A stretch of 64,000 nt of DNA, taken from TMP-86 sp046347195 (lineage in GTDB: Bacteria; Pseudomonadota; Gammaproteobacteria; Steroidobacterales; Steroidobacteraceae). Of this stretch, positions 1 to 8,801 are shown piece after piece; positions within the stretch are counted from its first letter, which is position 1, and each line of letters starts with the position of its first letter. The notes under the pieces were generated by a model, which did no database searches, was not told the origin of the DNA, and saw nothing but the letters and a program-made list of their open reading frames with translations. Location of the stretch: positions 31,599 through 95,598 of the forward strand of contig JAXMGQ010000013.1 of assembly GCA_046347195.1 (NCBI GenBank). The letters are read 5' to 3'. Both the position numbers and the translations under genes were made by a program.

Positions 1-758
1 CCGCGCCAGAAGGGATCATCCGCGCGCGGATGCTTGAGCAGATCGCGGTAGCCGGAGTTGGGCTGGCTCGCCGCCTCGCCCATGGTCATGAGCGGCAGGT
101 GCTTGTAGATGTTCGGCCAGTCGAGACCGGCCCCGTACTGAAAGCCGCGCCCGGCCATGTCCACACCCGCCCAACCGATGTCGAAGCTCAGGTATGCCGC
201 GCCATCGATGAACGTCCAGCCGTTGTAGATGTCGCTGGTGGTGACTGAAGCCGCCATCGCGGTGAGATGGGGCGGCTGGTGGATGGCCGGGGCCAACTGC
301 ACGTAACCGCCATAGGAGCCACCGGTCATGCCGATCTTGCCGTTGCTCCAGGACTGGGCGGCAATCCAGTCCAGCGTGTCGAGGCCGTCCTTGGCTTCGC
401 TCGCGTAGAGGGTGAACTGCCCGTCGGAGTCGTAGCGGCCGCGCACGTCCTGCGTGACATAGGCATAGCCACGCTCAGCGTAATACTTGCCCGTGGCCAG
501 CGCGCCTGCGCTGATGTTGTTGTAGGGCGTGCGGCCCAGCACGGTCGGGAACTTGCCCGGCGCCTCCGGTAGATAGAGGTCGGTGGACAGCTCGATGCCA
601 TCACGCATGCGCACCTTGACGTTGTGCTCCATGCGCACCTTGTATTGCGGCTGCGAGAGCTGCGCCGCATCGAAGGATACGGGTCCCGCCTCCTGTGCCG
701 AAACCAGTCCTGCCGCCGTGAATGCCAGGGCCGCCAGGCCCGCGCGAGAGATTGTCAT
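1..758 (-). CDS. CocE/NonD-family serine hydrolase, N-terminal part (runs off window)
   Basis: The gene is read on the minus strand from ATG at 758 and continues past base 1, so only about 252 N-terminal residues are present. A signal peptide (about residues 1-21, ending VSAQ) is followed by the X-Pro dipeptidyl-peptidase S15/CocE fold. Visible marks are the RDGIELSTDLYLP strand, the RGRYDSDG loop and the nucleophile motif GGSYGGY. Family members hydrolyse esters, amides or acylated peptides; this one should act in the periplasm. It follows the TonB receptor at 859-3360 on the same strand after 100 bp, which suggests a shared uptake/hydrolysis locus. The substrate cannot be told from sequence. 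Confidence 0.85.
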   Translation of the reverse strand, partial: MTISRAGLAALAFTAAGLVSAQEAGPVSFDAAQLSQPQYKVRMEHNVKVRMRDGIELSTDLYLPEAPGKFPTVLGRTPYNNISAGALATGKYYAERGYAYVTQDVRGRYDSDGQFTLYASEAKDGLDTLDWIAAQSWSNGKIGMTGGSYGGYVQLAPAIHQPPHLTAMAASVTTSDIYNGWTFIDGAAYLSFDIGWAGVDMAGRGFQYGAGLDWPNIYKHLPLMTMGEAASQPNSGYRDLLKHPRADDPFWR

Positions 759-783
759 GGACGAGCACCGCTTGAGGTTTTTC

Positions 784-825
784 GAGCCGATGCTGACCCG
801 CCTCGAAGCGGGCCAGCATCGGCTC
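784..825 (-). promoter_or_regulatory. Strong intergenic hairpin between TonB receptor and hydrolase
   Basis: Two arms (784-801 and 808-825) pair at 17 of 18 positions around the 6-base loop CTCGAA. No U-run follows on the minus strand, so this is not a classical terminator. It lies between the receptor stop (859) and the hydrolase start (758), where such stems often act as mRNA processing or stability elements that set unequal expression. That role is inference. Confidence 0.5.
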
Positions 826-858
826 TCGATCCTCGTTAACTCCAGGCCAACGGGCGCG

Positions 859-3360
859 TCAGTGGCGGTACACCGCCGTGATGCCCATTGTCCGCGGCCG
901 CAAGGTGGTGGCCGTGATGATCGGGGCATCGGTGTTGAGCCGCCCCTTGCCCAGGAACGGCCGCGAGTCCGTGAGGTTGTTGATGAACAGCGACACATCC
1001 CAGCCGCCGAACTTCGTTCCCAGGCGCAGGTTCGCTTCCTTGATCGAAACCGGCTCGAACAGGTTGTTCGCACCGGCATAGACGGCCATGGTCGGATCCC
1101 ACTCGTCGCCCTTCTTCTGCTTGCCCTGATACGAATAGTCGAGACGTGCGTACGACTCGTTGCTGAACAGCCGGAAGCCGTACTGCGCGGCAGCAGTGAC
1201 CGTCGAGTTCGATCCGAACAGCCACGCTCCCTCGCGCGTGAACAGAATCGGGCGACCCTGGGAGTCCAGGACCCGGTTGCCATTCGCATCGATCGGCCCC
1301 TCGGTCGACGTCTGCTTCACCTCGCCGATCCCGGCGTTCAGGGACAGCAGGAGCGCATCCGTGGCGCGGTAGGCGAGCGAGAGATCCACGCCACGGCTGC
1401 GTGCCGAGCCGAGGTTCGCGGTGACCGACAGCGGGCATCCCTGGCCCGGGCTGATGTTGCGGATCATGTCTTTCCAGTTGATCTGGTAGACACTCAGGTC
1501 GACCTGGAGCCGATCGGCAAACGTGAATTTCGAACCGAGCTCGTAACTCCAGACGCTGTCCGGGCCGTACTGGCCAGCCGACGGGTTGATACCGATCCGC
1601 TGGAAGACGTCGATGCAGCTCACCGCATTGATCGGATCACGGGGTCCGCCACCGCGGAAACCCTTGGCAGCACTCGCGTAGAACAGCGAGCCGCCTTCGG
1701 TCTTGTAGGACAGCCCAAACTTCGGCGTCACGGCGCTGTCGGACGCCGCTCCGTGTTCGGTACGCGGGATCGGCGGTCCATTGACCGGGCCGTCCAGCAG
1801 GTTGACGAAATCCAGATCCATCTTGGTGTAACGGAGCCCGGCTGTCGCGGTGAGGCCGCCGAAGACGCGGAAATCGAGCTGGCCGAACATGGCCTTCTGG
1901 TCATCCTTCACCGTCGTGCCGCCGCCGAAGATGACGCCGTCGGGACCCTGGCCGACGCCGAAGATCATCTGCAGGCATTCATCTGGCGCGCAGAAGCCCG
2001 CCAGATCATGGATGAGCTGGCCGACGTTGGGATTGCGCACGGTGCGATTGTCGATGAGCTTGTTCTTGGAGTAGAAGGCACCGACCACCCACTTCAGGCG
2101 CGCATTGGCATCCGTCGACTGCAGCCGGACCTCCTGGGTGAAGAACTTGTTGCGCTGCGAGTCCGCACCCGGTGCGAGCCAGTTCGGATTGGCCGGGAAA
2201 TAGATGGCCGCCTGCCCCCCCGTGAAGATGTAGCTCCAGGTGCCGAAATCGAGGAAGCCGAAATCCGTGACGCCTTCCTGTTTGCGATCGTAGTACGACG
2301 TGTTCGAGACCAGCTCCATGCCGGCGAACTGCCAGTCGATCTTCAACGCAGGCATCGTGATCGTCTGTACCGCCCACTGATCGATATTGTGGGCATCGAC
2401 GAAATCGCCGTCGCTCGGGTTGCCCATGTTCGCGTGATTGAGATTCTGGATGTCGAACGGCAGTACCGGATCGTTGGGCATGAAGAACGCGCCAGTGCCG
2501 CGCGCGTCGATGCGCTGCCAATACAGCGACGGCGTGATCACGAGATTCTCGGTGGGCGCGAACCCGACGGCCAGGCGCGCTGAGGCGGATTCGGTGTGAT
2601 TGGCGGCCTTCTCCTCCAAGGCGTTGGTATACCAGCTGCGACGGTCGACGTAGCCACCGTCACGACGGGTCCAGACGCTGGCGCGGAAGCCGACCTTGTC
2701 CTCCACCAGCGGCCCGCCGCCGGCGGCACCCAGTTCATAGGACGGGGCACCATATTGGGTGAAACCGGCCTCGCTGCGCACGTAGGAGGACCATTTGGTA
2801 CGGCTCGGTTCCGGCGTGATGAAGCGGACCGCACCGCCCTCGGCACCCGAACCGAACAGCGTTCCCTGCGGGCCACGCAGCACTTCCACGCGCTCGATAT
2901 CGAACAGGCGTGGATAGGCGTTCGAGGAGAAGTTGCCGCTGGCGGCGGTGGAACGCGCCTGGATCGGCGTGTCATCGATGTAGATGCCGGTGGTGGCACC
3001 ACCGACTCCATTCGAGGTGATCCCGCGAATCGAAATACCCGAGTCCAGGTCCGCCCCGAAACCGCCGCCGCGGCTGAACTGCAGGCCGGGCGTGAACTTG
3101 GCGACGTCGTCGATATCGCGCATGCCCTGGACGTCCATTTGCTCCTGGCCGATGGCTGCGATGCTGATCGGAACGTCCCGGATGCTCTCCGCACGGCGGG
3201 TTGCAGTGACGACGATTTCCTCCAGACCCTCCGAGGCGCCGGCGGCGGCGCCCAGCGCGTGGCCCGGCGGCAGAGTCAGCAGCAGCGCTGCCATCACCCC
3301 TGCGCTGCTCTTCACGCCGTCAGGTGCATGACCCCGCAGACGCTTCAATACGTGTTTCAT
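859..3360 (-). CDS. TonB-dependent outer-membrane receptor
   Basis: An 833-residue outer-membrane receptor that takes up a ligand using TonB energy. The start ATG at 3360 (MKHVLKRLRG) has a good purine-rich ribosome site (GGGAGGGAG) 8 bases upstream. A signal peptide comes first, then a TonB-box/plug entry (EEIVVTATRRAES), the plug domain (DIDDVAKFTPGLQFSRGG, RVEVLRGPQGTLFGSGAEGG), and a long beta-barrel ending in FINNLTDSRPFLG and a C-terminal YRH. The style matches the large receptor sets of sphingomonads and Steroidobacter-like bacteria that import plant or steroid-type compounds. The ligand is unknown. The hydrolase downstream probably processes the imported substrate. Confidence 0.93.
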   Translation of the reverse strand: MKHVLKRLRGHAPDGVKSSAGVMAALLLTLPPGHALGAAAGASEGLEEIVVTATRRAESIRDVPISIAAIGQEQMDVQGMRDIDDVAKFTPGLQFSRGGGFGADLDSGISIRGITSNGVGGATTGIYIDDTPIQARSTAASGNFSSNAYPRLFDIERVEVLRGPQGTLFGSGAEGGAVRFITPEPSRTKWSSYVRSEAGFTQYGAPSYELGAAGGGPLVEDKVGFRASVWTRRDGGYVDRRSWYTNALEEKAANHTESASARLAVGFAPTENLVITPSLYWQRIDARGTGAFFMPNDPVLPFDIQNLNHANMGNPSDGDFVDAHNIDQWAVQTITMPALKIDWQFAGMELVSNTSYYDRKQEGVTDFGFLDFGTWSYIFTGGQAAIYFPANPNWLAPGADSQRNKFFTQEVRLQSTDANARLKWVVGAFYSKNKLIDNRTVRNPNVGQLIHDLAGFCAPDECLQMIFGVGQGPDGVIFGGGTTVKDDQKAMFGQLDFRVFGGLTATAGLRYTKMDLDFVNLLDGPVNGPPIPRTEHGAASDSAVTPKFGLSYKTEGGSLFYASAAKGFRGGGPRDPINAVSCIDVFQRIGINPSAGQYGPDSVWSYELGSKFTFADRLQVDLSVYQINWKDMIRNISPGQGCPLSVTANLGSARSRGVDLSLAYRATDALLLSLNAGIGEVKQTSTEGPIDANGNRVLDSQGRPILFTREGAWLFGSNSTVTAAAQYGFRLFSNESYARLDYSYQGKQKKGDEWDPTMAVYAGANNLFEPVSIKEANLRLGTKFGGWDVSLFINNLTDSRPFLGKGRLNTDAPIITATTLRPRTMGITAVYRH

Positions 3361-3668
3361 GGATGCAACTCCCTCCCTTGCGTACGTGAGTCTCGCGCTG
3401 CACACGGGCAGTGGCGATACCTTGTTTCGAATCCGCCCGGCGCGCGTGCCCGGCCAGGATTCGAGGCGTTATTCAAGGCGATTCTACTTTCGAGGTACCG
3501 CGCCACTCACGCTCAGGCTCTACTGGGAAGGAACTAAAACCCCACTGTGCGGGCACCAGGACGCAAACCGTTGCACATGTACGACAACGGAGGGGAATGC
3601 CGTACGGCGGTTTCGCCAAACGGGCCCTATGTCGGGACCGCGCTCGCGAATGCGATTGTCGCGCACGC
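3361..3668. other. Intergenic region upstream of TonB receptor
   Basis: About 300 bp between the receptor start and the stop of the GST gene, both on the minus strand. It should hold the receptor promoter. I see no convincing reading frame, hairpin or operator; the short frames here have unlikely protein composition. Confidence 0.5.
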
Positions 3669-4427
3669 CTACCCGGCGCTTGGCATCCATTTGACCACGC
3701 CCTCCTGGTAGCTGGGCCGCTGCTTCCATCGGTTCACCCACGCCATGAAATGCGGGAACTGCTCGAACGGAAAGTGGTTCCGCTGCAATAGGGCGTACTG
3801 TGGAATCCAGGCCACATCGGCGAGCGTCGGCGTATCGCCCTGCATGAAGGGTTGATCAGCGACCATGGCGTCGATGCGCGCGAAGCGATCGAGCAACACC
3901 CTCTCCGCGCGACTGATCTCTTCTTCCGGAATGTATTCCTTGCTCATCGTCTTGCGGTGAAAGGCGAGCAGTTCCGGATCCTTCTGCAGGCTCTCGAAGA
4001 CCGGCATGGATTCCCGGGTCTTGGTGGGCTTGCGATTGCGTCCATAGGCCCAGGTCTTGATGGCCGAGACATGCTGGCTGCGGGTGAACTCCAGCCATTC
4101 ATGCATCTGCTCCAGCGCCTGCTCGCCCCTGGGAAGCAAGGATGGCCCCGGGAAGTTCTGTTCTATGTACAACAGGATGTCGGCGGATTCGTAGACTATC
4201 AGGCCATCGTGGATGATCGCCGGCACGAGGCCCTGGGGATGGATATCGAAATACTCCGGCGTCAGGTTCTTCTGCGCCCTGATGTCCATGTAGCGATCGA
4301 CCCATTCGATGCCCTTCTCCGCCAGCTGAATGCGGATCCGCATGGAACAGTTGGAAGTCGAGAAATGAAAAAGATGCAGGCCACGACAGGCGAGAATCTC
4401 CGGCTTGTCTGTCTTTCGTATCGGCAT
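3669..4427 (-). CDS. Glutathione S-transferase family protein
   Basis: A 252-residue cytosolic GST-type protein. The thioredoxin-like N-domain starts LHLFHFSTSNCSMRIRIQLA (about residues 17-36), with a Ser/Cys catalytic region, the cis-Pro of GLVPAIIHDG and the glutathione-binding pair ESADILLYIE (about residues 76-85). The helical C-domain has DTPTLADVAWIP, the usual N-capping box. The ATG at 4427 is preceded by GGGGGCG. It lies 47 bp downstream of the frameshifted nnrS on the same strand. Substrate unknown; detoxification or aromatic ring metabolism are possible. Confidence 0.85.
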   Translation of the reverse strand: MPIRKTDKPEILACRGLHLFHFSTSNCSMRIRIQLAEKGIEWVDRYMDIRAQKNLTPEYFDIHPQGLVPAIIHDGLIVYESADILLYIEQNFPGPSLLPRGEQALEQMHEWLEFTRSQHVSAIKTWAYGRNRKPTKTRESMPVFESLQKDPELLAFHRKTMSKEYIPEEEISRAERVLLDRFARIDAMVADQPFMQGDTPTLADVAWIPQYALLQRNHFPFEQFPHFMAWVNRWKQRPSYQEGVVKWMPSAG

Positions 4428-4474
4428 GGACGCCCCCTACTCCCGCTCAATGATCTCCTGATATTACCGGCAAC

Positions 4475-5667
4475 TCAGTCCTCGCCGGCGCGCAACAGGA
4501 AGGGGCCGTAGACGACGAGGAACCCGCCGAAGGCGAGCATCCACGCCACGGCCGCTGCCAGGTAGAGCGCCAGGGTGTGCGCCGAGAGTGGCGCCGCGAC
4601 GCGCAGCAGCGCGGCGAGGACCGCGGTTGCGTAGATGAATGGTGTCGTGCGAGGCGCGCGCGGCGGGCGGCCGGTTTCGCTCAGCGTCACGCGCGTCATC
4701 ACGCCGAGCGTGGTGACGCCGATGGCGCCGGCCGTCCAGGCGTGCAGCGCGCCGGTGGCGGGCAGCAGATCAGGGCGCAGCACGGCGAGCCCGGTGGCGG
4801 CAAAGCCGAGCGGCACGAAAGCGTAGCCCACGTGCAGGATCAGCACCAGCGGCTCGGTGCGTGTGGCGAGGCCACGCCAGCGTGCCAGCCGGGCAAGCTG
4901 CGCGCCGCCGGCGGCGAACAGCACCCAACCGGTCAGCGCGCGTTGCGGCCAAACGACCCAGACGAGCAGCGCGAGCGCGCCGAGCGCGATCGCCAGCGCG
5001 TCGATGCGGTTGAAGACCACCGGATAGGGCGGGCGCCGGCGCGAGATCAGCCAGTTGCGCGTGAATGCGGGCGTGATGCGCCCGCCGATCACCATCAGCA
5101 GCGCGACGATGAGCGCCAGCGCCGCGCGCGCGCCGCGATCCCCGGCACTGCATGCAGCACGACCTCGCGGTGGTAGGCAATGTTGCTCGCCGCGAGCGCA
5201 AGGATCAGCGCGACGATGCGCAGGTTGAGCCAGTCGCGCGCCGCGATGATCTGGCGCGCGAACCACAACGCGATGACCAGCAGCAGCGCCACATCGATGC
5301 CGAGCGCGACGGGGCCGACCTGCGCGTAGGCGTAGAGGGCCACACGCCCCGCGAGCCACAGGCCCACGAGCGCCAGGAGCGGTGCACCGACCAGCGTCGG
5401 CCGCCCGGTCCAGTTCGGCGCCGCGGCCAGGAGGAAGCCGCTGAGAACCGCGCCGACGTAGCCGAACAGGAACTCGTGCGCGTGCCAGGCGAGCAGACCG
5501 TAGCCCACTGCGGGCTGTGCATGCCCGGTCAGCGCTGCCACCCACAGTCCCATCCCGGCAACGGCCCAGAGCGCGGCCGCCAGGAAAAACGGGCGGATGC
5601 CATGGCTCAGGAAGGGCAGGCCCGCAAGGCCCAAGGGGGTCGCTGCTGTCTGGCTACCAGGATTCAT
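4475..5667 (-). pseudogene. nnrS: NnrS family membrane protein, frameshifted (copy 1)
   Basis: NnrS proteins are polytopic haem/copper membrane proteins linked to nitric-oxide stress. The N-terminal half starts at ATG 5667 (MNPGSQTAATPLG) and shows LPFLSHGIRPFFLAAALWA, HAHEFLFGYVGAVLSGFLL and WTGRPT. The C-terminal half, with GGRITPAFTRNWL, is in another frame. The switch falls in the alternating GC tract at 5123-5133, where two extra bases explain it exactly. This is either a sequencing or slippage error or a real recent mutation. Repaired, the protein is about 397 residues with some 11-12 membrane spans. A second, intact nnrS lies at 11393-12547. Confidence 0.8.
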
Positions 5668-5781
5668 TGCGGAATCGATTCTATACTGCGTCGAGCACGG
5701 GCTCGCGGTGAATGGTGGCCCGCATTGACCAATCCGGATATTCCAGCGCAAGATTCAGTGGATCAGGATCGAGGAAGTACA

Positions 5782-7008
5782 ATGACAACGCGTCTCCTGC
5801 TCACCGTCGCGGCGACACTATCCACCGCCGCCCTGTTGTTTTCGGCACCGGTTCTCTCGCAACAGATGCCTGCATCGGCGCCCAAGGCCCTGCGCCTGGA
5901 GCAGTCCGACTCCCTGCCCATCACCTCCATTTATTCGACGCCGGTGAAGGCGGGTGAATCCAGGCCGGGAGACCTCCTGGCCCACGAGGCATTCAGCGGC
6001 TACACGCTACCTCCGGGCGTCACGGCCGTTCGCATCATCTATCACTCGCAGGGCGCAGAAGGCAACGACGTCGCGGCCTCCGCGGTTGTGTTGACCCCGC
6101 CCGGCAAGCCACCCCAAGGCGGATGGCCCATCATCGTCTGGGCTCACGGAACCAGCGGCGTCGCCCAACAGTGCGCGCCTTCACTGATGAAGGAGCTGTA
6201 TTACGGCGACGAAGGCCTGTTCGGGCTCGTAGCCGGCGGCTTCGCCGTGGTCGCTACCGACTACCACGGCCTCGGCACACCGGGCACTCATCAATACGTG
6301 GACAAGATTGCCCAGGCCCGCGATGTCATCTACTCGGTCCCCGCCGCTCGCGCAGCAGTGCCAACGCTAGGTGAGAAGTGGGTCGTGGATGGCCACTCTC
6401 AAGGCGGCCTGGCAGCCTGGGGCACGGCCGAGCTCGAAGCGCAGCGGCACGATCCGGGATATCTCGGAGCGGTGTCCGTTGCCGGCGCGCTGCAACTGCA
6501 TCATCTTTTCACTCATCTCGCGGACACTCCGGGCGTCGGATTCTATCTGGCGTTCATGGCGTACGGAATTCACGCACGCTTTCCGGCATTCAAACCGACC
6601 GAGATGCTGACCCCGGCGGCGATGCGTTTCTATCCGGATGTCACGACCAAGGGATGTTGGTACTACGGCTACGCCAGATACGCGCAAGTCCTCAGCAGCT
6701 CGCTGTTGGTGCCAGGCTGGGACAAGAACCCCTGGGTACAGCGATATTTCAAGGAAAACGCGCTCGCCGAAGAGCCTGTCAATGGTCCGTTATTGGTACT
6801 TGCCGGTGAAGCCGACGTCACGGTGCCTATCGATGGCGTACGCGCGCTGGTGGCGACCGCTTGCAAGACCAGCAGTGCTGTCAGCTTTCGCTCCTACCCA
6901 GGATTGGATCACGACCCCACGATGGCGAAATCGGTCCCGGACCAGTTGGCCTGGATAAGGGACCGGTTTGCGGGCAAGCCGGCAGAACGGAGCTGCCCCG
7001 CGAAATAG
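5782..7008 (+). CDS. Secreted alpha/beta hydrolase (secretory lipase-like)
   Basis: A 408-residue exported hydrolase. The start ATG at 5782 is chosen by its ribosome site (GAGGAAG) and by the signal peptide (MTTRLLLTVAATLSTAALLF, cleaved near VLSQQ). The fold has oxyanion strand IIVWAHGTSGVA, nucleophile elbow GHSQGG (about residue 216), acid loop GEADVTVP and catalytic His in GLDHDP. This arrangement fits the LIP/secretory lipase family (PF03583) or related esterases. It should hydrolyse esters outside the cytoplasm. It is transcribed divergently from nnrS copy 1 and convergently with the DUF3617 gene. Confidence 0.85.
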   Translation: MTTRLLLTVAATLSTAALLFSAPVLSQQMPASAPKALRLEQSDSLPITSIYSTPVKAGESRPGDLLAHEAFSGYTLPPGVTAVRIIYHSQGAEGNDVAASAVVLTPPGKPPQGGWPIIVWAHGTSGVAQQCAPSLMKELYYGDEGLFGLVAGGFAVVATDYHGLGTPGTHQYVDKIAQARDVIYSVPAARAAVPTLGEKWVVDGHSQGGLAAWGTAELEAQRHDPGYLGAVSVAGALQLHHLFTHLADTPGVGFYLAFMAYGIHARFPAFKPTEMLTPAAMRFYPDVTTKGCWYYGYARYAQVLSSSLLVPGWDKNPWVQRYFKENALAEEPVNGPLLVLAGEADVTVPIDGVRALVATACKTSSAVSFRSYPGLDHDPTMAKSVPDQLAWIRDRFAGKPAERSCPAK

Positions 7009-7071
7009 CAGGCTGCGTGGGGAGGACACTCAATCACTCCCTCGCAGTTCCAGCGTGTCGCGATCCCCCAG

Positions 7072-7149
7072 TCAGCTGCGGCCCCAACGCGCCGGCAGCA
7101 GCACCAGGGCCAGCGGCAGCATCAGGACGACAAGATTCTGCGTACTCAT
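7072..7149 (-). CDS. Possible 25-residue hydrophobic peptide
   Basis: A short frame starting MSTQNLVVLMLPLALVL and ending in ARWGRS has one clear membrane span and a positive tail. It lies between two convergent genes. Support is weak: no strong ribosome site (a GAG about 9 bases upstream) and no homolog that I recognise. It may be chance. Confidence 0.22.
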   Translation of the reverse strand: MSTQNLVVLMLPLALVLLPARWGRS

Positions 7150-7171
7150 GCCGCGCTACTCAGCCGTTCTG

Positions 7172-7189
7172 GCCGGCGGAATCGCCGGC
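7172..7189. terminator. Hairpin between convergent genes
   Basis: GCCGGCG and CGCCGGC form a perfect 7-bp stem with loop GAAT, between the lipase-like gene (ends 7008, plus) and the DUF3617 gene (ends 7212, minus). No T-run follows, so it would be a weak or Rho-assisted terminator. Confidence 0.3.
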
Positions 7190-7211
7190 TGCACGAACGG
7201 CCGCACTCCGC

Positions 7212-7718
7212 TCACATGGCGCTGCTGTCACACTTTGCAGCCAGCCACTTACCCTCGACCATCTGAGTCATGGGTCGGCCAGCCAGCGTCAGCGTTACCT
7301 TGGCCTCATAGGACGTGTCACCATGGAACGTCACATCTGATTCGGAAGTCACCGACGGACACGTTGTCTTGAAGTGCACGGAGTTGCCAGACTTGACGGG
7401 CGGTGCGTGCGTGCAGCCCGGTGAATCGTTCCGGACGCCCTTGAATTTCGCCGCCTCCTCAGGCGTGATGCAGATGCGCGTGACGATCTGCCCTGGCTTG
7501 CGGCCGGGCATGTTGATCATCGGCATGGCGGCCATCCGCTGGCGTTCCTCCGGCGTCATCTTCGCCATGCGCTCCTGCATCGCACTGACGCGCGCCGCTT
7601 CGGCCGGGTCCGTCGACGTGCGGCTCACCTCCCACATACCGGGTTTCATGCTCTGCGCGTGGGCCGTCCCGAACCCGAGCAGCAGCAAGGCCATCACCAT
7701 CGCGCACAGATACTTCAT
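7212..7718 (-). CDS. DUF3617 domain-containing exported protein
   Basis: A 168-residue secreted protein. ATG 7718 has ribosome site GGAGAAG. The signal peptide is MKYLCAMVMALLLLGFGTAHA. Mature start MKPGMWEVSRT is the family hallmark (PF12276), followed by conserved cysteines in TRICITPEEA and DSPGCTHAPP and by the late strands EGKWLAAKC. The function of DUF3617 proteins is unknown; they are common in the periplasm of Proteobacteria. A Met-rich stretch (MQERMAKMTPEERQRMAAM) lies between the first two strands. Confidence 0.85.
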   Translation of the reverse strand: MKYLCAMVMALLLLGFGTAHAQSMKPGMWEVSRTSTDPAEAARVSAMQERMAKMTPEERQRMAAMPMINMPGRKPGQIVTRICITPEEAAKFKGVRNDSPGCTHAPPVKSGNSVHFKTTCPSVTSESDVTFHGDTSYEAKVTLTLAGRPMTQMVEGKWLAAKCDSSAM

Positions 7719-7747
7719 GACTGCTTCTCCATTCTTGGTATTTCCAC

Positions 7748-8026
7748 TCATGAACTCGGAGGACTGAACTTGAAACGGGCCTCATTCAGCATCGGGTTCA
7801 ACGTGGGCTGAAAGCTGGTCGTGTCCCGGCTTACCTGTCCGGGGAGTGCCTTCCACTCCTCGCGCATCCGCCGCACCAGGAAAGACTCAGCGTCGATCCA
7901 CACCGTCACCCGATGGATATTAACCTCCTTGCCGGTCGCCGCGTACACATCGTTCGCCCGTTCGACGACCTTGTGACATCGATATTTGCGCGCGATCTGG
8001 CGGTCAAGATTGAGCGGACCCGCGCG
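7748..8026 (-). pseudogene. C-terminal fragment of a LolA-like / DUF1571-type protein
   Basis: An open frame of 92 codons, bounded upstream by an in-frame stop at 8027-8029, encodes a typical C-terminal part of an outer-membrane lipoprotein-sorting-like protein: DRQIARKYRCHKVVERAN, then VTVWIDAESFLVRRM and FQPTLNPMLNEARFKF. No start or signal peptide is present. It looks like the 3' remnant of a gene whose 5' part was deleted. The family assignment rests on strand pattern only and is moderate. Confidence 0.45.
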
Positions 8027-8168
8027 TCAACGGAGCACCGGATTCGATGGAAAGGCGGTCGAGACTTACGATCGCACGAGGCGCGATTGAAACAGGTCGC
8101 GAAGGTGTGTTGCTCCCTGCTATCGACGCCGAACGCATGCGTGGCAGTCCCGGAATCGAAACAGGATT

Positions 8169-8790
8169 TCAGGGCGACTTGCCGTACTTGGGATTGTACG
8201 GCCCGAAAGGCAATCCGGCGGTCCTCTTGAAGAACATGATCTGGTTGGCCAGGCGGCTGGCCTGATGCGCGGGATCTGTCTTGGAGGCGATGGCCTGGGT
8301 GATGGCCGCGACGACGAGGTCAGCGAGGATGCCACCGCCGCCGCCGTTGGAACCTTGCTGGGCGAGGCCGTCACCTTCCCACAGCACGAGCCCGGTGCGG
8401 GTGTCCACGAGCTTCGCATCCACCGCCACGGTGGTGGTGCTCGAGATCAGCTGATATTTGCTGCCGTATTGCTTCAACGTGCAATAAAGGATGGCGTCGG
8501 CGCCGAACACCTCGGAGGCCTTCGCCAGTGGGATCTGGTGCATCTCGCCCGCGGAAGGCAGGCCGTTTTCCTTCATGAATTGATCGACGATCTCCACCGG
8601 GAAGACGTAGTACCCCATTTCCGCCAGCGGCTGGGTCACCGTGGACAGGTAACTGTAGGTGCCACGGACATCGGTGCTCTGGTTCGACGGTGGCAGCACC
8701 AGGATCGAGCGCGGAGGGTGCGCACGGAAATTGGTGTACGGCCCGGCTGTATCGTAGTGTGACGTAATTCCCTTAGATGATTCGATGCGC
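8169..8790 (-). pseudogene. GNA1162-like (DUF799) lipoprotein without its leader
   Basis: The body matches the DUF799/GNA1162 family (PF05643): PRSILVLPPSNQSTDVRG, QPLAEMGYYVFPVEIVD, FGADAILYCTLKQYG, VDAKLVDTRTGLVLWEG, then a Gly-rich patch and a C-terminal helix. Family members carry a lipobox 20-25 residues upstream of PRSILVLPP. Here the frame is open upstream only to an in-frame TGA near 8806 and has no ATG, signal sequence or lipobox; the nearest usable start is GTG at 8699 inside the conserved strand. The 5' end was probably lost at the junction with the propeller gene that ends at 8802. Intact relatives sit with CsgG-like genes, which are absent here. Confidence 0.6.
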
Positions 8791-8801
8791 TGAGCGGATA
8801 G

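Noticed and set aside
583..2583. A 666-codon plus-strand frame
   Set aside because: It is antisense to the TonB receptor; its composition is Arg/Asp-rich with no domain, while the opposite strand encodes a complete receptor.
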